From Roseiarcus sp963784805 (GTDB lineage: Bacteria > Pseudomonadota > Alphaproteobacteria > Rhizobiales > Beijerinckiaceae): a stretch of DNA of 64,000 bases. The notes below the pieces were generated by a model. That model was not told where the DNA came from and made no database searches. It saw only the letters and a program-made list of their open reading frames with translations. The translations under genes were made by a program, and so were the position numbers. This document shows positions 43,811 to 52,572 of this stretch, in pieces (within the stretch, counting starts at the first letter, position 1; each line of letters starts with the position of its first letter). The stretch spans positions 60,486 to 124,485 of the forward strand of contig CAWASR010000013.1 of assembly GCA_963784805.1 (NCBI GenBank), given 5' to 3'.

Positions 43811-44240
43811 GGCTTCGGACTCACCTCGTCGCGCCTCAAAGATCACATCGCCGCGCTGCGATCCAGGGGGCTGCGATATCGAAGTTCTATTCATGCCGCG
43901 CGCGTATTAGTTCGCCGGCGGCATATCAATCGTTCAAGATGGCGGTTGCGTCCCCGCAGCCCCGTCTCATTGAAGATGAAGATAGTGTTTGCGACCAAGA
44001 TGATAAGATTCGGAATCTACTCAGATTCAAACTGCATCGATCGTCGGCATTGACCACTGGATGGGTATTTTCCGATCCTATAGCGGGCACGCATGGTCGC
44101 TCATCCTGTGCCATCAGAGAACTCGATGAGAGCGTGGAGGCGCTGCTGGAAATCGGAGCTGCAGCCTTGCCGCGGGTGTGTCCGGAGCAGCCGGATTCCT
44201 TCGGTCTGGGCACAAGGCCCGACCAGACAGAAAATGGAGT
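43811..44240. other. Intergenic region with palindromic site
   Basis: 430 bp between the MBL remnant and the ferritin-like gene. No convincing gene. It holds the AGATTCGGAATCT site and is the likely divergent control region. Confidence 0.4.
44006..44018. promoter_or_regulatory. Candidate operator AGATTCGGAATCT (site 1)
   Basis: Perfect palindrome of 6-bp arms around one G. The 16-nt string AGATTCGGAATCTACT recurs identically at 46641-46656. A further AGATTC half-site follows at 44023-44028, and ATCGATCG lies downstream of both sites. It lies 222 bp before the ferritin-like gene and 195 bp before the MBL remnant start. Confidence 0.5.
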
Positions 44241-44735
44241 ATGAGCGCCATGGATTTACAGATCATCCTGGTCGAAGCTCTCGACGACGAGCGAAAGGCC
44301 GAGGCAACCTATGCGGCCATCATCGAACGGTTCGGCGAAGTGCGGCCCTTCAGCAATATCGTTCATGCCGAGGCACGGCATTCCCGGGCGATCGAGCGGC
44401 AGATGGAGCGGCTTGGCATGGCAGTTCCCGAAAACGGCTGGATCGGCAAAGGTGCGGCCCCCGCGACTCTCGCCGCCGCGTGTGAAAGCGCAATCGCCGG
44501 CGAGATAGAGAATATCGCGCTCTACGATCGATTGCTTCCCCAGATCCCCGATGTGACCACGCGCTCCGTGTTGGAGAAACTGCGGGATGCGTCGCGCGAC
44601 AACCACTTACCTGCCTTCCGAAGATGCCTGGCACGCGAAAGTGGGACGAACGATGGTGGTTCCGCCGCACGAGGGCCTCGGGGCGGTCGGGCATATGGAC
44701 GGCACGGGAATGGGGGCCGGGGCGACGGGAGGTGA
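44241..44735 (+). CDS. Ferritin-like domain protein (DUF2202 type)
   Basis: 164 residues. A four-helix ferritin-like fold is indicated by DDERKAEATYAAIIERFGEV, the ExxH pair in VHAEARHSRAIE, EIENIALYDRLLPQIPDV and DNHLPAFRRC, the pattern of DUF2202 diiron proteins. The Gly/Arg/His-rich tail after residue ~135 could bind metal or be a frame artefact. An alternative frame downstream (to 44817) is also open. GGAG precedes the ATG at 44241. Its role is probably peroxide or iron handling. Confidence 0.75.
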   Translation: MSAMDLQIILVEALDDERKAEATYAAIIERFGEVRPFSNIVHAEARHSRAIERQMERLGMAVPENGWIGKGAAPATLAAACESAIAGEIENIALYDRLLPQIPDVTTRSVLEKLRDASRDNHLPAFRRCLARESGTNDGGSAARGPRGGRAYGRHGNGGRGDGR

Positions 44736-44807
44736 CGCGGCCAGGTACACGGGACCAAGCGGAAGGGTTGCTGGGGCGTCAGGCTGGCTTGCACGCAACC
44801 TGATCAA

Positions 44808-46535
44808 TCAGGGCTGAGATTCCCCCTCCCAACCCCAAAATTCGGCGCCTGCCAGCCCCAGTTGAGCGAAGGAAAGCATCCCTCCGGAAATGTCGCGGGC
44901 CTTGAATCCGTTTTGCAACAGGATGCGCGTCGCGGCATAGGCGCGCTGCCCGGAACGACAAAGAACATGGACCTCGCGGTCGCGCGGCAGCTCTTTGAGG
45001 CGCGCCCGCAATTGGCCAAGCGGTATGTTCACCGCTCCCGTGCAGCTCTCTACAGCGAGTTCGAATGGTTCGCGAACATCCAGAATGAATGCGTCTTTGG
45101 CCGAATCCCAGTGGCTGATCGGCATGTCACCCCGCAGCACGTCGGCGGCCACCATCCCGGCGAAATTGACCGGATCCTTGGCGCTTCCGAACTGTGGCGC
45201 GTAGCAGAGCTCCGCTTCCTCCAGGTCGTAGACCGTTGCGCCCATCTGGAGCGCCATCGCCAGCGCGCTGATCCGCTTGTCGATGTTGTCTTCGCCGAGC
45301 GCCTGGGCGCCCAAAAGCCGGCCGTCCGACTTGCGAAAAATTACCTTCATCGCGATTGGCCTCGCACCCGGGTAATAGCCCGCGTGCGAGTTCGGATAGA
45401 GGTAGGCCTTCTCGTAGTCCGTGTCGCCGATCCGGTTCAGCGTCTTCTCGCTGGCGCCGGTCCAGGCGGCCGCGGCGTTGAATAGCCCGATGATCGAGGT
45501 GCCCTGGCTGCCGCGGAAGTGGGAGTCGCGACCGGCGATCACGTCGGCGGCGATGCGGCCCTGCCGGTTCGCCGGGCCGGCGAGCGCAATGAGCGCCCAT
45601 TCGCGAGTGACGAAATCCTTGACCTCGACCGCGTCGCCGACGGCGAGGATATCGGGATTGCTCGTGCGCATCTGGTCGTCGACGCGGATGCCGCCGAGCT
45701 CGCCGATGGTCAGGCCCGCAATCTTTGCCAGCGTCGTATCCGGACAAACGCCAAGAGCGAGGATCACGATGTCGGCCGCATAGGTCTTGCCCAAATTGGT
45801 TTCGACCTCGATGGCGCCGTTCGCGGCAGGCCTGAACGCCGCAACGCCGTCATTGAGCGCGAGCCGGATTCCATGCCGCTCCACATGGCCTTCGACTATG
45901 CGGGCCATTTCCCGGTCGAGCGGCGCCAGAACCTGATCGAGCATTTCGACGATCGTGACGTCGAATCCGCGATGAACGAGATTTTCCGCGGTCTCGAGGC
46001 CGATGAACCCGCCGCCGACAACCACCGCCCGGGTCTTCGGCCTCACGGTCTGGAAGCCCGAGTATCGGTGCATGCCCGAGAGGAACAACGAGCCCTTATC
46101 GATCCACTCGCGGATCGCCCGCGCATCGGGCACGGTCCTCACCTGGAAAATGCCGGGGAGGTCGATGCCCGGCAGAGGAGGACGCACCGACGGCGCTCCG
46201 GGGGACAGCACGAGCTTATCGTAGCGCTCGGTCGTCACCTTCCCGGTCAAGACGTCACGCAGATCGACGGTCATCGTCTCCGGCGAGACGGCGACCGCCT
46301 CGCAACTCGTTCTCGCGTCTACGGCGAACTGGGTGCGGAAGGTGTCGACGTCCGCCACCAGCAGGCTCAACTCCTTCTCGATGACGCCCCCGACATGGTA
46401 TGGCAGCCCGCAGTTCGCGTACGAGACGTACGGCCCCCGCTCGACCATCAGAATTTCGGCCTTTTCGTCTAATCGACGCAGACGTGCCGCGCATGATGCG
46501 CCGCCAGCCACACCGCCAACGATGATCACCTTCAT
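44808..46535 (-). CDS. CoA-disulfide reductase/rhodanese fusion (FAD-dependent)
   Basis: 575 residues. The FAD loop IIVGGVAGGASCAARLRR starts at residue 4, the redox Cys is in VSYANCGLPYHVGG, the NAD(P)H loop is VVVGGGFIGLETAENL, and FAD closing is DILAVGDAVEVKD. The C-terminal ~100 residues are a rhodanese domain with active-site loop CRSGQRAYAA. Fusions of this kind (CoADR-RHD) reduce CoA disulfides, persulfides or polysulfide. The ATG at 46535 (MKVIIVGG) is chosen. The longer frame adds no domain. A palindromic candidate operator lies 106 bp upstream. Confidence 0.9.
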   Translation of the reverse strand: MKVIIVGGVAGGASCAARLRRLDEKAEILMVERGPYVSYANCGLPYHVGGVIEKELSLLVADVDTFRTQFAVDARTSCEAVAVSPETMTVDLRDVLTGKVTTERYDKLVLSPGAPSVRPPLPGIDLPGIFQVRTVPDARAIREWIDKGSLFLSGMHRYSGFQTVRPKTRAVVVGGGFIGLETAENLVHRGFDVTIVEMLDQVLAPLDREMARIVEGHVERHGIRLALNDGVAAFRPAANGAIEVETNLGKTYAADIVILALGVCPDTTLAKIAGLTIGELGGIRVDDQMRTSNPDILAVGDAVEVKDFVTREWALIALAGPANRQGRIAADVIAGRDSHFRGSQGTSIIGLFNAAAAWTGASEKTLNRIGDTDYEKAYLYPNSHAGYYPGARPIAMKVIFRKSDGRLLGAQALGEDNIDKRISALAMALQMGATVYDLEEAELCYAPQFGSAKDPVNFAGMVAADVLRGDMPISHWDSAKDAFILDVREPFELAVESCTGAVNIPLGQLRARLKELPRDREVHVLCRSGQRAYAATRILLQNGFKARDISGGMLSFAQLGLAGAEFWGWEGESQP

Positions 46536-46640
46536 GAGGCGGCTCCGCTCTCTCGCGCGCTTTGCGACATAGTGGGAGGGGGCGGCTGCACCGACCAAAT
46601 CTCCATCCCGAACGTTAGCCGATGGGTGCGCGCTAAGGGG

Positions 46641-46653
46641 AGATTCGGAATCT
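46641..46653. promoter_or_regulatory. Candidate operator AGATTCGGAATCT (site 2)
   Basis: Identical to 44006-44018 and sharing three more bases (TACT context). It lies 106 bp upstream of the CoA-disulfide reductase-rhodanese start. The rest of 46536-46911 contains no recognised gene. Confidence 0.5.
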
Positions 46654-46911
46654 ACTTACGAGTCGTCCAGGATTAATCGATCGATGGATCATGGCAGAAG
46701 TCGAGCCCGTGACTCGTTTCGGCAATCCAACCCAATTCTATAAAACCCGTACAACTCCTTGGCCAAGCCGCCAAACTATACGAAGAACCGGCGCCACCTC
46801 AGAGCAGCCTATCCGGCGTCAGGTTGTCAATTCGCGTCCAATGCTGGATCTGACTCACTTTTGATAAAGTTGAGGGCCGATTTGGGCCGGTTTCGCGAGG
46901 GAATCAGCGCC

Positions 46912-47661
46912 ATGCACTCTCTTCACGCCTCAGAATTGATCCCGCCAGGGTTTTCGGCGGATAGCGCGTTGAGCAACGGCGACGGCGCCATCATGACGAC
47001 ATATGCGACGAGCGCAAACAGCCCGTGCCCGTCGTGTCGCGTGGATTCCGGCCGGGTCCATAGTCGATACCATCGTCGCCTAGCGGACTTGCCGATCGCG
47101 GGGCGGCGCGTTGAGCTGGTGCTTCAGGCTCGGCGCTTCCACTGTGGCGCGGGTCTGTGCGGGCGCCGCATCTTCACGGAGCGCTTCGATGACAACATTC
47201 TCAAGCCCTGGGCGCGGCGCACGGCCCAACTCGATCAGATCGTCCATTGTTTTGCGCTCGCCCTGGGAGGCCGACCGGCGGCGGGTTTCGCGCGCCGCTT
47301 GAGCATGCCGGTCAGCAACGACACCTTGTTGCGCGCGGTTCGGAAGCGCGGCAGCTTCGCGCCTCCGGCGATTATCGGGATCGACGACTGGGCTTGGCGC
47401 AGCAACCATCGCTACGGAACGCTGATCTGTGACCTCGAACGCCGAAAGACGATCGCGTTGCTATCGAATCAAGGACCGGCGACCGCTGAAGCGTGGCTGA
47501 CAGACCAGCCGCAGATCGCGATCGCGGCTCGGGATCGAGGCGGCGGCTATGCGCTGGCGACGCAGAAGGCGCTCCCCACGGCGGTCCAGGTCGCCGACCG
47601 CTCCGAGGCTCGCCGAAGGGCAGGACTTGATAGTGAAGTCGGCATAGGCGGAACGGAGTAA
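46912..47661 (+). mobile_element. Truncated ISL3-family transposase
   Basis: 249 codons. The N-terminal zinc finger begins CPSCRVDSGRVHSRYHRRLA. LKPWARRTAQLDQI and the first DDE aspartates (IIGIDDWAWRSNHRYGT) follow, and similarity ends after ATQKALPTAVQVADR at about 47603. Full ISL3 transposases are roughly twice as long, so the second half of the catalytic domain is missing. The ATG at 46912 gives the usual start. Terminal inverted repeats were not found. Confidence 0.75.
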
Positions 47662-47740
47662 CTGCGCCAGAAGCGGCCGCACCGGCACACGAATACGCCG
47701 GGAGATCGAGGCCCGCCCGCGCCAAGTTTGGCGGCTGGAG

Positions 47741-47866
47741 AACGTCAACTCGCAGAGCGTCGGCCTCTACGACTGCGGTCGTCCCGGTCATTATCTCGAG
47801 CGGCAGATTGCACGCTGGAGCAAGCAGTATCTCGCTTCGCAAACCGCCCCGATCGAGCCGGGCGTC
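47741..47866 (+). pseudogene. Possible phosphotransferase (APH-like) fragment
   Basis: About 30 codons read VGLYDCGRPGHYLERQIARW then SKQYLASQT, which resembles the helical segment of aminoglycoside-phosphotransferase-like proteins associated with acyl-CoA dehydrogenases. No start or stop frame fits a gene. The remainder of 47662-47995 shows nothing else recognised. Low certainty. Confidence 0.35.
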
Positions 47867-47995
47867 GCCTTCGCGCGGAGGAGGGGACCGCTCCCTCCGC
47901 CGACGCGGCGCGGACCGAAGCAAATGCGCGGCCGATCGCCGAGCTTGCGTGGCGCCTTGCCTGCGGCCGTCTCGGCGCGGAATGAAAGGCCCGCG

Positions 47996-48901
47996 CTAGA
48001 AAGAATCTCCCGCGGCGGCGCCTTTCCGGTGGCTGACGACGAGCGCGGCGAGGGTCGCGAGGTAGGGCGCGATGTCGGTCAGCTGGTTCGGCAGGCCGAG
48101 GCTCTGCAGATGGATGCTGATCGCGTCGGCGAAGCCGAAGAGGACGCAGGCCGCGGCGGCGTAGAGGGGGTTGTTGCGCCCGAGCATCACCGCGACGACG
48201 GCGATCCAGCCGCGCCCGGCGCTCATGTCCTCGGCGAAGACGCTGACCACGCCAAGCGACAGCTGGGCGCCGGCGAGACCGGTTAGCGCGCCGGCGAGGA
48301 GCACGGTCGCGATGCGATAGCGGGCGACATCGACGCCAAGCGTCTCGGCCGCACCCGGCTCTTCGCCGACCCCCCGCAATCTGAGGCCGAGCGGCGTCCG
48401 GAAAAGCACGACGGCGATCAGCGCGGTCAGCGCCCAGGCGACCCACGTCAGCGCGGACTGGCGGGCGAACGCCCAGCCGAGAACCGGCACGCCGATCAGG
48501 GGCGCAATCGTGACGCGGCCGAGACCGACAATTTCGGTACCGCTGAACGTGCCGCTGACCCCGAAGACGACGCGCAGGAGATAGGCGGTGAGCCCTGAGG
48601 CCAGGAGGTTCATCCCGATGCCGATGACGACCGGATCGCCGCGGAAGACGGTCGCGCCATAGGCGAGCACGAGTGAAAAGACAGTCGCCCCCGCCATCGC
48701 CGCGATGACGCCTGCGAGCGCGCTGTGGGTGAAATAGCTGCCGGCGACGGCCGCGAAGGCGCCGACCAGCATCTGACCCTCGAGCGCGAGATTGAAGACG
48801 CCGACCCGGCCGCACAAGGTCCCGGCCAGCGATGCGAGCAGGATCGGCGTGATCGCCTGCACCGCCGCCTGGAACAGGAAGGGCGTGAAGAGTCCGCTCA
48901 T
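47996..48901 (-). CDS. BMP-family-linked ABC transporter permease (nucleoside type)
   Basis: This 301-residue inner-membrane protein of the BPD_transp_2 family has about eight to nine TM helices. Landmarks are LLASLAGTLCGRVGVFNLALEG near the start (first 20: LLASLAGTLCGRVGVFNLAL), FRTPLGLRLRGVGEEPGAAE and GRGWIAVVAVMLGRNNPLYA. It pairs with the next permease as the channel of a BMP-dependent importer, a family that takes up purine nucleosides and related compounds. It overlaps the partner gene by 4 bp. Confidence 0.9.
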   Translation of the reverse strand: MSGLFTPFLFQAAVQAITPILLASLAGTLCGRVGVFNLALEGQMLVGAFAAVAGSYFTHSALAGVIAAMAGATVFSLVLAYGATVFRGDPVVIGIGMNLLASGLTAYLLRVVFGVSGTFSGTEIVGLGRVTIAPLIGVPVLGWAFARQSALTWVAWALTALIAVVLFRTPLGLRLRGVGEEPGAAETLGVDVARYRIATVLLAGALTGLAGAQLSLGVVSVFAEDMSAGRGWIAVVAVMLGRNNPLYAAAACVLFGFADAISIHLQSLGLPNQLTDIAPYLATLAALVVSHRKGAAAGDSF

Positions 48902-49932
48902 CGGACGCGCCGTCCGACGCCCTGTCGCATCGCGAGGAAGAGGATCACGATCGCCTGCAGGACGAGGGTCAGCACGCGCGGCACCGAGGTCTCGCGCTGC
49001 ATGGCGAAGCCGCCGGTCTGCAGCGCGGCGAAGAAGAGGCCGGCGGCGATGGCGCCTAAGGGCTCGCCGCCGACCAGCAGCGCCGCCATCAGCCCGGACC
49101 AGGTGTAGGCCGGCGTCAGAAGGGCGCCGTCGATGAAGCGGAACTGCGAGCCGAGCACCACGATCGCGCCGACAAGGCCAGCGACGGCGCCGCTGACGAA
49201 CATGGTCAAGACCGCCTGCCGGGCGAGCCTCACGCCGCCGTATCCGGCGAAGCGCGGGTTCTGGCCCCGCATGCGCAATTCGTAGCCGGCAACCGTCCGC
49301 CGGTCGACGATAACGAAGGCGACCGCGACGGCGGCGATGAGGAGGCTGCCGACGGCGAGCGGGCCGGTGAGCACGGCGAGTTGCGCCGCCGCCGGGACCA
49401 TCGGCGTCTGCGGCAGGCCGGTGGTCACGTCGCGAAGCGGAAAGCGTGCGAGATAGGAGGTCACGCCGACCGCGGGGTAGCTCAAGAGCAGGCTCGAGAT
49501 CAGCATCGGAATGCCGTGCCGCGTTTCGCCCCAGGCGGCGAGCGAGGCGTAGAGGCCGGCCCCGACGGCTGCCGCCGCGAGGGCCGCGGCGGCGACGAGC
49601 GCGCCGGGTCCGGGCAGAGCAAGCGGCACGACCGCGCCGATCAGGCCGCCGATGACGAGTTGCCCGTCGCCGCCGAGGTTCACCATGCCGCCGCGGAGCG
49701 GGATCGCGGCGACGAGGGTCATGCCGACGAGCGGCGTCGCCCAGTTCAGCGTGTCGGGCAGGCTCGAGAGCGACAGCGAGCCGGCGACGATCTCGGCATA
49801 GGCGGTGAGCGGGTTGTGGCCGGAGACGAGCACCAGCGCCCCGCCGGCCAGGGCCGAGAACAGGACGGCGAGGACGACCGGCGGCGGTCGCAGGCGCGCA
49901 GGCAACGCGATCCGTCGCGAGCGGCCGTTCAT
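48898..49932 (-). CDS. BMP-family-linked ABC transporter permease (second subunit)
   Basis: This 344-residue BPD_transp_2 protein has TM1 at about 17-36 and the typical motifs MVNLGGDGQLVIGGLIGA and YELRMRGQNPRFAGYGGVRL. It forms the membrane channel with the preceding permease and overlaps both neighbours by 4 bp (ATPase gene upstream, permease downstream), so the three are translationally coupled. Confidence 0.9.
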   Translation of the reverse strand: MNGRSRRIALPARLRPPPVVLAVLFSALAGGALVLVSGHNPLTAYAEIVAGSLSLSSLPDTLNWATPLVGMTLVAAIPLRGGMVNLGGDGQLVIGGLIGAVVPLALPGPGALVAAAALAAAAVGAGLYASLAAWGETRHGIPMLISSLLLSYPAVGVTSYLARFPLRDVTTGLPQTPMVPAAAQLAVLTGPLAVGSLLIAAVAVAFVIVDRRTVAGYELRMRGQNPRFAGYGGVRLARQAVLTMFVSGAVAGLVGAIVVLGSQFRFIDGALLTPAYTWSGLMAALLVGGEPLGAIAAGLFFAALQTGGFAMQRETSVPRVLTLVLQAIVILFLAMRQGVGRRVR

Positions 49933-51443
49933 GCCGCCTCCGGCGTCCGCCCCGCCATCAGGAGTCCGACAGTCTCTTCGTCGGCCTCGTGCTGCAAAAG
50001 CTCCGCCAGAATGCGCCCCTCGAACATGACGAGCACCCGATCCGAGAGCGCGAGGATCTCGCTGAGCTCTGCCGAGACGACCAGCACCGCCCGGCCCTTG
50101 TCGCGCTCGGCGACGAGTTGCTGATGGACGAACTCGGTCGCGCCGACGTCGAGGCCGCGGGTCGGCTGCTCGGCGATCAGCACCGGGGCCTCGTGTGACA
50201 GCTCGCGCGCGACGACGACCTTTTGCAGGTTGCCGCCCGACAGGGTTCCGACATTGACCCGCTCGTTCGGGATGCGGATAGCGAAGCGCCGGATGAGCGC
50301 GAGCGCCCGCTCGGCGAAGGCGCCGGGGACGACAAAGGGACCGCGCGCCAGCGGCGGCCTGCGATGGAAGCCCATCGCCAGATTGTCGGCGGCGCTGGCG
50401 GCGAGCGCCGAGCCGACCGCGGCGCGGTCTTCCGGAACATAGGCGACGCCGGCGGCCCTTCGCTCATCGACCTCGGCGCCGGTCACGTCGGCGCCGCAGA
50501 CCTCGACGCGCCCTCTTGCCGCGCGCCTCAATCCCACCAGCGCCTCGATGAGCTCGCTCTGCCCGTTGCCTGCGACGCCGGCGATCCCGACGATCTCGCC
50601 GCCGCGCACGGAGAGGTTCGCTCCTTCGACCACGGGCCGGGCCGCCGGACCGGCGACCGTGAGATCGATGGCGACAAGATGTGGTGCGCCGGGCCGCGGC
50701 GGACCCTTGTCGACCTTGAGGGCAACGTTGCGCCCGGTCATCGCGCGGACGATCTCCCGGGGATTGGTGTCCGCCGTGCTGAGGCTCGCGACGGTGCGGC
50801 CGTCACGCAGGATCGTCACCCGGTCGGTGATGGCGGCGATCTCATTGAGCTTGTGGGTGACGAAGAGCACGGTGCGGCCGTCCGCGGCGAGCCGCCGGAG
50901 TACGCCAAAGAGCGCGTCGCGCTCCGGGGGCGTCAGGACCGCGGTCGGCTCGTCGAGGATGAGGACGCGCGCGTCGCGATAGAGCGCCTTCAGGATCTCG
51001 ACCCGCTGGCGCACCCCGACCGACAACGCGCCGACCACGGCGGCGGGGTCGACGGCGAGATGATGGCGTCCGGCGAGTTCGGCGACCCTCGAGCGTGCTG
51101 CGTCCCGGTCGATGAACGGCCCGCGCCTGGGCTCGACGCCATAGACGATGTTCTCCCAGACGGATAGCGAAGGGAAGAGCCGGAACGCCTGATGCACCAT
51201 GCCAATGCCGGCTCTCATGGCGTCGATCGGCGAACGGAACCAGACCGGCGAACCGCGGAGCCGGATTTCGCCGGCGTCCGGCGTCTGCAAGCCGAACAGG
51301 ATGCTCATCAGGGTCGTCTTGCCGGCCCCGTTCTCGCCCATCACCCCGTGGATTTCGCCGCGCTCGACCGAGAGATCGACGTGATCGTTCGCCACCACTC
51401 CGCCGAAGCGCTTGACGATCCCGACGGCTTCGATCTCAGGCAC
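49929..51443 (-). CDS. ABC transporter ATP-binding protein of BMP-type importer
   Basis: 504 residues with two ATPase domains. The first has a full Walker A (GENGAGKTTLMSILFGL), a variant signature LSVGVRQRVEI and Walker B LILDEPTAVLTP. The second has the typical degenerate Walker A (GIAGVAGNGQSELIEAL), signature LSGGNLQKVVVARE and AEQPTRGLDVG. This is the usual pattern for nucleoside/sugar importers of the RbsA-like group. It lies 9 bp after the BMP gene. Confidence 0.92.
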   Translation of the reverse strand: MPEIEAVGIVKRFGGVVANDHVDLSVERGEIHGVMGENGAGKTTLMSILFGLQTPDAGEIRLRGSPVWFRSPIDAMRAGIGMVHQAFRLFPSLSVWENIVYGVEPRRGPFIDRDAARSRVAELAGRHHLAVDPAAVVGALSVGVRQRVEILKALYRDARVLILDEPTAVLTPPERDALFGVLRRLAADGRTVLFVTHKLNEIAAITDRVTILRDGRTVASLSTADTNPREIVRAMTGRNVALKVDKGPPRPGAPHLVAIDLTVAGPAARPVVEGANLSVRGGEIVGIAGVAGNGQSELIEALVGLRRAARGRVEVCGADVTGAEVDERRAAGVAYVPEDRAAVGSALAASAADNLAMGFHRRPPLARGPFVVPGAFAERALALIRRFAIRIPNERVNVGTLSGGNLQKVVVARELSHEAPVLIAEQPTRGLDVGATEFVHQQLVAERDKGRAVLVVSAELSEILALSDRVLVMFEGRILAELLQHEADEETVGLLMAGRTPEAA

Positions 51444-51452
51444 GGAGGCTTT

Positions 51453-52463
51453 TTATTTCGCCTTCATTGGGTCAGCGATCTTGAGCGAACCATCGACGAT
51501 CTGATTGCGCAACGCCTTCACCTTGGCGATGACATCGGGATAGTCGGCGATCGCGCACTTCGAATCCTTGACGTCGGGGTCGAGGCCGGTCAGCGACATG
51601 CCGCCCTCCTTGAGGCCGAGCGTGACGATCGGCGGCTGAGAGCCCGCCACGATGCCCTTGACCGCTTGCTCGATCGCGACGTCGGTCTTCTTCTCGACAT
51701 TGTCCATAATGTAGCTGGGGGCCTGCGGGCACTGGTTGACGTCGACGCCGAAGGCGTAGACGCCCTGCTCCTGCTCGACCGCCTTGAAGATACCGCCGTT
51801 CGACCCTGCGCCCGCCGCGAGAATGCGGTCCGCGCCGTCCGCCACCATCGCCGCGCCGCGCTCCTCGCCGCGGGCGGGATCGGAGAACGGATCATTGCCG
51901 CCGACCCAGAGGGTCGGCGAAATCTTGACATCGGGCTTGACGTGCTTCGCCCCCTCGATGAAGCCGTCAGTGTAGCGGTGCAGGAAGGGGATATCGAGGG
52001 CGCTGATCGCGCCGACCTCGCCCGTCTTGGTCGTCCAGCCGGCCTCGGCGCCGGCCAAAAAGCTCGCCTCGTATTCGCGGAACACCGAGCAGTGGATGTT
52101 CGGCTTCATCTTGTCGAAGGGACAGCTGTCAACCTGCAGAAACTGCACCTTCGGATAGGCGGCCGCCACTTCCGGCAGCATGTCGTTGAACTCGAAGCCG
52201 ACCGTGATCACGACCTTGGCGCCCGCCTTGGCCGCCGCCTCGAGGTTCTGGCGACGCGTCGTCGGGTCGGAGCTTTCATAGGTTTTCGCTTCGCCGCTGA
52301 GCTCCTGGGCCGCCCGGTTGGCGCCGACCTGGCCGAGCTTGAGGAAGTCGTTGACCCCAAGGGGGTTGGGCGAAACGTAGATGAAGAGCGGCTGGTTGGC
52401 GGCGAAGCTTTGGCCGGCGAAGAAGGCGACGAGGGGGACGGCGAAGGCGGCGGCGCGTTTCAT
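51453..52463 (-). CDS. BMP family ABC transporter substrate-binding protein
   Basis: 336 residues, Sec signal about 1-21 (AAAFAVPLVAFFAGQSFA-AN), then a Bmp/Med domain with VVITVGFEFNDMLPEVAAAY, GWTTKTGEVGAISALDIPFL and GVDVNQCPQAPSYIMDNVEK. It captures the solute (nucleosides in characterised relatives) in the periplasm for the permease pair. First of the four transporter genes, 109 bp after an SDR gene on the same strand. Confidence 0.92.
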   Translation of the reverse strand: MKRAAAFAVPLVAFFAGQSFAANQPLFIYVSPNPLGVNDFLKLGQVGANRAAQELSGEAKTYESSDPTTRRQNLEAAAKAGAKVVITVGFEFNDMLPEVAAAYPKVQFLQVDSCPFDKMKPNIHCSVFREYEASFLAGAEAGWTTKTGEVGAISALDIPFLHRYTDGFIEGAKHVKPDVKISPTLWVGGNDPFSDPARGEERGAAMVADGADRILAAGAGSNGGIFKAVEQEQGVYAFGVDVNQCPQAPSYIMDNVEKKTDVAIEQAVKGIVAGSQPPIVTLGLKEGGMSLTGLDPDVKDSKCAIADYPDVIAKVKALRNQIVDGSLKIADPMKAK

Positions 52464-52572
52464 GGGCTTTCGTCCTTTTTGGCTGAAGTCTGGCCGGATC
52501 GGCGGCCGGCGTCCCTTCTATCGATTCACGGAGGACCTTCGCTCGGCGGCGAAAGGAGGCCTCCCCTGCGGC

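Noticed and set aside
43939..44244. Plus-strand frame of 101 codons before the ferritin-like gene
   Set aside because: Overlaps the candidate operator and control region and has no recognisable motif.
47745..48815. Long Arg-rich minus-strand frame over the BMP permease
   Set aside because: Shadow of the permease in another frame. The permease frame has proper TM segments and family motifs.
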